9,225 nt of DNA, from the NCBI GenBank assembly GCA_002317225.1, contig DCIW01000007.1, positions 1 through 9,225 of the forward strand, in the 5' to 3' direction. Position numbers and translations under genes: made by a program. The DNA is from Prevotellaceae bacterium UBA1716. GTDB lineage: Bacteria > Bacteroidota > Bacteroidia > Bacteroidales > Bacteroidaceae. The number at the start of each line of letters is the position of its first letter. Position 1 is the first letter of the stretch. The notes beneath the pieces are model-generated. The model searched no databases. It was not told the origin of the DNA and saw nothing but the letters and a program-made list of their open reading frames with translations. Below, in pieces: positions 1 through 4,874 of the stretch.

Positions 1-170
1 ACAATACCCATAAGGGCAGGCATGAAGATAGATACAACACCCTGAATTGCATAATAATTACCAATGTCTGTGCCCAATCCTGCCTTAGAAAGATAAGCAC
101 CCATTGAAGTCAGATACGCTCCCCAAGCTGCGAACTCGAGGAAGTTCATAATCGTAAGACGAGTTTTCAT
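1..170 (-). CDS. Nucleoside:H+ symporter family MFS transporter, N-terminal fragment
   Basis: Only the first 56 codons are visible; the gene runs off the low-coordinate end. The protein starts MKTRLTIMNFLEFAAWGAYL and continues with a hydrophobic, glycine-rich segment ending in a stretch like VSIFMPALMGIV. This pattern (MNFLxFxxWGxYL followed by GxxIGxxYAxQGxVSIFMPAxMG) matches the start of the NupG/XapB-type nucleoside:H+ symporter family, whose members are 12-helix inner-membrane proteins that take up nucleosides with protons. The first two membrane helices are the part seen here. The ATG at 168-170 is the natural start: it lies 27 bases after the stop of the MG2-domain gene, is preceded by A/T-rich sequence, and has no Shine-Dalgarno motif, as is usual in Bacteroidetes. 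No separate promoter is visible, so it is probably the third gene of the U32/MG2 operon. Substrate specificity is inferred from the family only. Confidence 0.8.
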   Translation of the reverse strand, partial: MKTRLTIMNFLEFAAWGAYLTSMGAYLSKAGLGTDIGNYYAIQGVVSIFMPALMGI

Positions 171-197
171 TGTTATTTAAGTATTATTAAGTTGATA

Positions 198-2999
198 TTA
201 TTCATTCACCAACAGCCTTCCGTCCTTTGTGATTCCCTCGCACGAGATGTGCATCTCATGACAAGTGCTGTTATTATAGAACTCCACCTTTGCATCTCCG
301 TTAGCATCTGTATGCACGTTTGGAGCCCAGAAGATGGTGCGACGGAAGTCCTCCATAGGAGGCAGATTAGCATAATCTTCCATTTCGAAAGTCGAAGGCT
401 CGTTGAAACCTTGGAAGTGAGTTCTGCGCAATCCCTTTATATGTTTTGCAGCATTATGATGAGTATAAACGAATACCGTAACAGGTTTCCTTCCCATGAT
501 GTCAGGACAAAGGAGGAACGAGCTGAAAGCACTCGGATTCTCGCTGACATATACCGATTTCACCTCATCAAGACTGATAGGAAGGTCTGCCACACATCGT
601 GCAAGAACTTGGAAAGTGGAGAATTGTCTCATCACTCCAATATTGGAGATAGCAGCATAAGTGTTGTCCAGAATCCAGATGATAGGGCGGTTCTTATAAC
701 CCATTCCACCCTCGAAGATACGAGGCTGACGATCGGTAGATTCGAACTGACCCGCATTGCTGTCGTTAGCATCCTTTTCCATCTCATCAGTCTGCTGATT
801 ATTATCATCTGCCGACATATCACTCACGATATCAGACGATTCCATTGTCATATCCGAAATCATGCTCTCAGCAGAAAGCGACATCGATGTGACATCAAGA
901 ATCGATTCATCCACATTCTCACCTCCGAAGAAAGGATTGCGATAGTGCAACCATTCGTAGAAACCCGGAACCTCGAGTCCATTATCAGCAAACTTATCTG
1001 CATCCTCATCAGCATTGTAATAGAGCGAAGCCCAATACTGACCGCTCTTCTCGCTTTCCCAAGCAGCCTTTGCACCTTCGTAGATGCGACGCTTTGCCTT
1101 GACTGTAACGGTTGGGAGAACATGCTCACGCTTCTGAATAGGTATGTATTCGTGGTCATCTGCTGCCGCTTGCTTCGATTTGTCATCGTTGAAAAGGTTA
1201 GGACGCAGAAGTTCGATAGTCTTGGTTTCATCAGGAGAAAGAAGTCGTCGGGCAGGAGAGAAATGCCTGTCGATACCAACGTAATAGTCAGCCACCTTCT
1301 CCTCCTTCTTTGTATTAATTAGCACCGTCCACTCCCCATTCACGTTTGGAAGGGAGAAAGCATAATTGCCGAGCGAATCGGTAACGGCAGCACCCTTGAG
1401 CACATTGCCTTGCTTGTTGTAGAGATGGACTGTCATGTCCACATTATCCACGGGGAATTTCTTTTTCTTGCGCTTCAGCTGACCGAAGAGATAGAGGTTG
1501 TCTTCCATCGGTTGCTTATAGTCGAGAGGAGAGAGATTCTCATCTTTGTCCAATACACCACTCATCACCCTCCAATCGTAACGCCTCCATCCTTGCACCA
1601 TCATAAGGAGATCTGCGGCTTGTCTATGCGTATGGTCGTCTGCCTCAAAATAATATCCTGGGTCTTCGATATATCCCTTTATATCAGACGAAAGGAGCAT
1701 CCAAGTCTGTGCGTTACCATATTTCCCGTTGACCATCGTAGCAGCATCAATCGCTGAGAGCGAAAGCATCGAGTTAGGTTGTGCGTGAACATTCAGAGTT
1801 ACTTGTTTGCAAGGCTTTGGGAAGGCATTGGTCGATGTGATTGTAATCGAATCAGCTTTCGAAACTGGAGGGCACACAAAGAACAATCGTTCTGTCTGAA
1901 TATGCCCATCAGAAGTGAAGAATGTGAGTTGGCTCACTCCCGCAGGAAGATTATCCCTCTGCATACTTATCGCCATCTTGCTCTGGGCAAAGATAGTGTC
2001 AGCATTGACCACCACACCATTATGTATGAGGGTGTAACCGAGCAACTTACCTTCCATCGAAGGAGTGGCAGAAAGCACCACGCTGATGTCCTGACTGATA
2101 GTGTTCATCATGAGCGAAATGCCATCGGTCTTTGCTTCAGGCAAACGGAAATCGTGCTGCTTGCCTTTCGAGTCAGCAATGCGGAGATACTTTGGTTTGC
2201 CATCGGGAACGACCTCAAACAATCCCCTACCCTCTCGCATGGTATTCGTAGCAGAGAGCAACTCCTTATTCTCATCGAGAAGCATTCCTCCCGTATCAAT
2301 CGAAGCACCATTCTTATCAGTAACAATATATGCCACACGACAATTCAACCCTTGAACTAAGTCCCCTCCCTCAGGAAAGAAGCGTACACGAACTCCACCA
2401 TCACTCAATATTACGTTTGCATCCCGGATGGCCTCCCCCTTCGGGGGTTGGGGGGCCTCCTCTTTATTTCTCAGATTCGGCAACCTCTTACTATAAGTGA
2501 TATTATCCATCACCATCTTCGAATAGTCGCCCTCCTTCTTAGGAGCATTGAACACAGGGAAAACGCGGGAAAATATTCCTCCGTTGCCCCAGTTGGTCAT
2601 GTATCGAGTATAAGCTCTTACTTCGTAAAATCCCGAACCGAAGATGCTATCGAGTTTGATATCACCATTTGCCTCACCATCAACAATGGGCAACTTGCGA
2701 GTCTCAATCACATCGCCCGAAGGATTTACGAGTTCCACGTAGAGCACGCTGCTCAAGTCGGTTGGGTGGGTATTATCCGCTCTAACCACATAACCCTTGA
2801 ACCATATTGTCTCACCCTTGAAATACCCTGTATTGTCAAAATGAAGGTATACCTTTTCCTGAGGCAAACTCTTGTTGAAGAGCATAGTCCTTTTCATATA
2901 TGCCAACACACCCTTGAGGTCTTCATCTGTCGATTGCGACCTCATCTGCAAAGTGCAAAAGGTGGTTAGTATTAGGAAAAGATATAAGACTCGCTTCAT
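198..2999 (-). CDS. Exported MG2-domain protein with TonB-plug-like C-terminal region
   Basis: This is a 933-residue protein with an N-terminal signal peptide (residues 1 to about 22, hydrophobic core VLYLFLILTTF). Residues about 45-150 form an MG2/macroglobulin-like domain, with the hallmark LPQEKVYLHFDNTGYFKGET and FYEVRAYTRYMTNWG. Further beta-rich macroglobulin-like segments follow (about 195-420, with RVRFFPEGGDLVQGL). Residues about 503-565 resemble a carboxypeptidase-regulatory-like repeat (GNVLKGAAVTDSLGNYAFSLP). After a linker LPTVTVKAKRR (628-638) comes a region resembling a TonB-receptor plug (about 770-845: RPIIWILDN, LDEVKSVYVSENPSAFSSF, KPVTVFVYTH). The end (888-933) has FWAPNVHTDANGDAKVEFYN, typical of this family. 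No outer-membrane barrel follows, so it is not a transporter itself; it probably acts in the periplasm or at the outer membrane. Its role is unknown. Residues about 699-758 are an acidic Ser/Met/Asp-rich low-complexity insert. Residues 182-189 (APQPPKGE) come from an inserted GC-rich repeat. The ATG lies 2 bases after the upstream U32 stop, indicating an operon. Confidence 0.85.
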   Translation of the reverse strand: MKRVLYLFLILTTFCTLQMRSQSTDEDLKGVLAYMKRTMLFNKSLPQEKVYLHFDNTGYFKGETIWFKGYVVRADNTHPTDLSSVLYVELVNPSGDVIETRKLPIVDGEANGDIKLDSIFGSGFYEVRAYTRYMTNWGNGGIFSRVFPVFNAPKKEGDYSKMVMDNITYSKRLPNLRNKEEAPQPPKGEAIRDANVILSDGGVRVRFFPEGGDLVQGLNCRVAYIVTDKNGASIDTGGMLLDENKELLSATNTMREGRGLFEVVPDGKPKYLRIADSKGKQHDFRLPEAKTDGISLMMNTISQDISVVLSATPSMEGKLLGYTLIHNGVVVNADTIFAQSKMAISMQRDNLPAGVSQLTFFTSDGHIQTERLFFVCPPVSKADSITITSTNAFPKPCKQVTLNVHAQPNSMLSLSAIDAATMVNGKYGNAQTWMLLSSDIKGYIEDPGYYFEADDHTHRQAADLLMMVQGWRRYDWRVMSGVLDKDENLSPLDYKQPMEDNLYLFGQLKRKKKKFPVDNVDMTVHLYNKQGNVLKGAAVTDSLGNYAFSLPNVNGEWTVLINTKKEEKVADYYVGIDRHFSPARRLLSPDETKTIELLRPNLFNDDKSKQAAADDHEYIPIQKREHVLPTVTVKAKRRIYEGAKAAWESEKSGQYWASLYYNADEDADKFADNGLEVPGFYEWLHYRNPFFGGENVDESILDVTSMSLSAESMISDMTMESSDIVSDMSADDNNQQTDEMEKDANDSNAGQFESTDRQPRIFEGGMGYKNRPIIWILDNTYAAISNIGVMRQFSTFQVLARCVADLPISLDEVKSVYVSENPSAFSSFLLCPDIMGRKPVTVFVYTHHNAAKHIKGLRRTHFQGFNEPSTFEMEDYANLPPMEDFRRTIFWAPNVHTDANGDAKVEFYNNSTCHEMHISCEGITKDGRLLVNE
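2433..2456 (-). repeat. In-frame GC-rich hairpin repeat, copy 1 (encodes APQPPKGE)
   Basis: Read on the minus strand, these 24 bases encode APQPPKGE, residues 182-189 of the MG2-domain protein. They contain the perfect small palindrome CCCCC-GAA-GGGGG. The tract is far more GC-rich than the surrounding gene and falls in a linker between two beta-rich domains. A second copy in the neighbouring U32 gene (3647-3670) has the same reading frame and differs at only two positions, both synonymous (CAA/CAG and CCG/CCA). Copy 1 is flanked by a 7-base direct repeat, GGAGGCC, overlapping its edges. That could be an insertion footprint or chance, because copy 2 lacks it. The two copies are seen directly; mobility is inferred. 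Confidence 0.75.
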
Positions 3000-3001
3000 T
3001 T

Positions 3002-4330
3002 CTATTTCTGTGTTAATCCCTGGCTTTCGTCGTTTACCAATATATAAAGGCGGTCGTTCAAGCGAACCCTATCCTCTACCTTGATAGATATAATATCGCC
3101 CTTTCTTGCAATAGGAACCGGATAACTCTTATGCGAATCGTTTGGATCATCAACTCTGAGTTCGCCCACTTGCTGAATGAGCGCTCCTGTTGTAGGACCC
3201 GTAACGAGCATCTTGTCTTCAGGAGTGATATCGCAGTTCTCAACAAGGAATTCTGCCACACCAATCTTTGCAAAATACTTGGTACACTTAGCACAATACA
3301 CCTTCTTTTCAGTTGCCTTACTTCCATATACATCGCACCACTCACCCAACTTCTGACCTTGGTAATAACCATCCCAGAAACCACGATTGAAGACTGTACT
3401 CAACTGGCGATCCCATTCTGCCTTGTCTGCTTCGGCAAAAGTTCCATCGATAACTGCATTGATTGCCTCATTATATGCCTTCACAACCGTATAAACATAC
3501 TCAGGACCACGAGCACGACCTTCAATCTTGAATACACGCACACCCGCATTCATCATTATATCTGTGAATTGGATGGTCTTCAAGTCCTTTGGCGACATAA
3601 TGTATTTGTTGTCAACCTTGAGTTCCACACCACTCTGCGCAGCACTCTCCCCCTTTGGGGGCTGGGGGGCCACATCATCCTTTATCTCCTTCACTTCGTA
3701 TGCACGACGACAAATCTGCACGCATTCGCCTCTGTTAGCACTTCTGCCTGCATTCTGAAGACTCAGGTAGCACTTGCCCGAAATTGCCATACAGAGTGCT
3801 CCGTGGCAGAACATCTCGATGCGGATGAGTTCGCCCTTCGGACCACGAATGTCTTGTGCAACGATTTGGTCGTAAATATCCTTCACCTGCCACATATTGA
3901 GTTCGCGTGCAAGCACAACGACATCTGCAAAGTGTGCATAGAATTTCAACGCCTCGATATTCGAGATGTTGAGTTGTGTACTCAAATGTACTTCCTGTCC
4001 CACTTCAGCACAATAAGTAAGCACGGAGATATCGCTTGCGATGACAGCACTTATCTTTGCTTCCTTTGCAGCATCCACAATTTCGTGCATGGTTTCAATA
4101 TCCTCACCATAGATGATGGTGTTGACCGTAAGGTACGACTTCAAACCGTTTTCGTGGCATATAGCGGCAATCTCCTTGAGGTCGTCAATAGTAAAAGGAT
4201 TGGCACTATGCGAACGCATATTCAGCTTGCCAATCCCAAAATATATTGAGTTAGCACCAGCCTTGATAGCTGCCGCAAGACTCTCGCGACTGCCCACAGG
4301 TGCCATTATTTCAAAATCACTTCTTTTCAT
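3002..4330 (-). CDS. Peptidase U32 family protein, TrhP-like tRNA hydroxylation factor
   Basis: This 442-residue cytoplasmic protein starts MKRSDFEIMAPVGSRESL and carries the U32 signature EMFCHGALCMAISGKCYLS (172-190), followed by ANRGECVQICRR (198-209). The cysteines at 175, 180, 187, 203 and 207 include the likely ligands of the iron-sulfur cluster found in studied U32 proteins. MSPKDLKTI and FKIEGRARGPEYVYTVVKAY (245-285) complete the catalytic-type barrel, and residues about 335-435 form the C-terminal U32_C domain. Members once called collagenases are now known as hydroxylation factors using prephenate: TrhP acts on tRNA uridine 34, RlhA on 23S rRNA, UbiU/V on ubiquinone precursors. The length (E. 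coli TrhP is about 450 residues, RlhA much longer) favours the TrhP type. Residues 221-228 (APQPPKGE) are a repeat-derived insertion in a variable loop after the cysteine cluster. CxxC at 346-349 is an extra feature. It is first in the apparent operon and preceded by a good promoter. The exact RNA substrate is not proven by sequence. Confidence 0.88.
   Translation of the reverse strand: MKRSDFEIMAPVGSRESLAAAIKAGANSIYFGIGKLNMRSHSANPFTIDDLKEIAAICHENGLKSYLTVNTIIYGEDIETMHEIVDAAKEAKISAVIASDISVLTYCAEVGQEVHLSTQLNISNIEALKFYAHFADVVVLARELNMWQVKDIYDQIVAQDIRGPKGELIRIEMFCHGALCMAISGKCYLSLQNAGRSANRGECVQICRRAYEVKEIKDDVAPQPPKGESAAQSGVELKVDNKYIMSPKDLKTIQFTDIMMNAGVRVFKIEGRARGPEYVYTVVKAYNEAINAVIDGTFAEADKAEWDRQLSTVFNRGFWDGYYQGQKLGEWCDVYGSKATEKKVYCAKCTKYFAKIGVAEFLVENCDITPEDKMLVTGPTTGALIQQVGELRVDDPNDSHKSYPVPIARKGDIISIKVEDRVRLNDRLYILVNDESQGLTQK
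3647..3670 (-). repeat. In-frame GC-rich hairpin repeat, copy 2 (encodes APQPPKGE)
   Basis: The minus strand of these 24 bases encodes APQPPKGE, residues 221-228 of the U32 protein. It contains the palindrome CCCCC-AAA-GGGGG. It lies between the RGECVQICRRAYEV segment and the DNKYIMSPKDL segment. As I recall the family, these are joined by a short, variable loop, so the insertion should be structurally tolerable. The flanks (KDDV before, SAAQSG after) do not resemble those of copy 1. The similarity is therefore confined to the 24-base unit plus one or two bases and is not an extended duplication. Confidence 0.75.
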
Positions 4331-4384
4331 ATTATTTTAGCGAACGCCCCTTTACGTAGGAGCACATTTTTCCAATATCAGTCG

Positions 4385-4415
4385 CAAAGATACAAACTAT
4401 TTGCGAAACCCTCAA
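4385..4415 (-). promoter_or_regulatory. Bacteroidetes-type promoter for the U32 operon
   Basis: On the minus strand, TATCTTTG (4385-4392) fits the -7 consensus TAnnTTTG, and a TTG (4413-4415) lies 20 bases upstream, in the range expected for the -33 element of the Bacteroidetes primary sigma factor. Transcription would start a few bases downstream, near 4378, giving a leader of roughly 45-50 bases before the U32 ATG. Since the next two genes follow at 2 and 27 bases, this promoter probably drives all three. Confidence 0.7.
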
Positions 4416-4478
4416 GAAAAATGCTAAAATAATGTTGAGGGAAAGAAATAAAATGCTTTGGAAAGTTAATATTTCTCC

Positions 4479-4568
4479 TATAGTGTGAAGGGCTACATAC
4501 TATTAGTGTGTGGGGCTTAATACTATTAGTGTGTGGAGGGGCATACTATTAGTGTTGAAGGTTCTAAC
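4479..4568. repeat. Degenerate 22-23 bp tandem direct repeat, four units
   Basis: Four head-to-tail units lie at 4479-4500, 4501-4523, 4524-4546 and 4547-4568, and a fifth partial unit starts at 4569 (TATTCTGTGG). The core is TATTAGTGTGTGG followed by a G-rich spacer and an ATAC-like end. Units 2 and 3 match at 18 of 23 positions, and the 17-base string ATACTATTAGTGTGTGG occurs twice (4497-4513 and 4520-4536). The array lies about 65-155 bases upstream of the -33 element of the U32 promoter. The spacing is close to two helical turns, so binding sites on one face of DNA are possible. It lacks the spacer structure of a CRISPR array. Confidence 0.7.
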
Positions 4569-4576
4569 TATTCTGT

Positions 4577-4861
4577 GGGGGCATTTTGGGGAAAAATTGG
4601 GGGCAAAATCTCATGCCCCGACAAGCCTTAATACGATATGATATTCAATGAGTTACAGAGTTTGGGGGCAAAATGTGCCCTTTTTTTGCCAATACCCTAT
4701 ATATATACTCCTTTTTAAAATCACGTGGGCGTGTGTGTATGTATATAAAAAGTTTTTCACACCATTTTGCCCCCAACTCCGTTTTTGCGTATTATCGTAC
4801 TGTATATTAATAAGTTATAGCAAAATAAAAGTAAAAAGTTTTTGCCCCCAAATTTGCCCCC
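4577..4861. repeat. Inverted set of GGGGGCAAA-type motifs, possible miniature element
   Basis: GGGGGCAAAA occurs on the plus strand at 4599-4608 and 4664-4673, and its complement at 4765-4774 and 4840-4849. A shortened complement (TTTGCCCCC) lies at 4853-4861. The outermost left part (GGGGGCATTTTGGGG, 4577-4591) resembles the reverse complement of the right end (GGGGGCAAATTTGGGGG), and the inner left and right copies share GAGTTTGGGGGCAAAATG-like flanks. About 285 bases are thus bounded by imperfect inverted repeats with no coding capacity, as in a miniature inverted-repeat element. I see no target-site duplication, so the mobile nature is inference. Confidence 0.55.
4664..4687 (+). terminator. 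Weak hairpin plus T-tract, plus strand
   Basis: GGGCA (4666-4670) pairs with TGCCC (4676-4680) around a five-base loop, and seven T residues follow (4681-4687). The form fits an intrinsic terminator read on the plus strand, but the stem is short and no plus-strand gene lies upstream. It may be a by-product of the GGGGGCAAAA repeat. Confidence 0.25.
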
Positions 4862-4874
4862 ATACAATCAAAAA

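Larger units (their letters stand above)
4331..4874. other. Repeat-rich intergenic region between CotH-family gene and U32 operon
   Basis: This 544-base gap has no convincing protein gene. From the U32 side it holds a short A/T-rich leader (4331-4384), a promoter (4385-4415), an unremarkable A/T-rich stretch (4416-4478), a degenerate 22-23 bp tandem repeat (4479-4568), and an inverted set of GGGGGCAAA-type motifs (4577-4861) running almost to the stop codon of the CotH-family gene. A 99-codon plus-strand frame crosses the inverted set and the end of the CotH-family gene. Its composition follows the repeats, so it is not annotated as a gene. Confidence 0.7.

Noticed and set aside
628..845. Complete TonB-dependent receptor
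   Set aside because: These coordinates are protein residues of the MG2-domain product (minus-strand bases about 465-1118). Only a plug-like part is present, and the protein ends about 90 residues later with no room for an outer-membrane barrel.
192..1322. Long plus-strand frame (376 codons) antisense to the MG2-domain gene
   Set aside because: It is the complement of a gene with clear domains, signal peptide and operon context, and the translated product has no recognisable domain.
3131..4249. Plus-strand frame of 372 codons antisense to the U32 gene
   Set aside because: The opposite strand holds the complete U32 signature and C-terminal domain; this frame is Cys/His/Thr/Ile-rich shadow sequence.
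4479..4568. CRISPR array
   Set aside because: Units are contiguous and degenerate, with no unique spacers of constant length and no cas genes.
4331..4874. Insertion sequence in the repeat-rich gap
   Set aside because: No transposase fragment in any frame and no target-site duplication was found.
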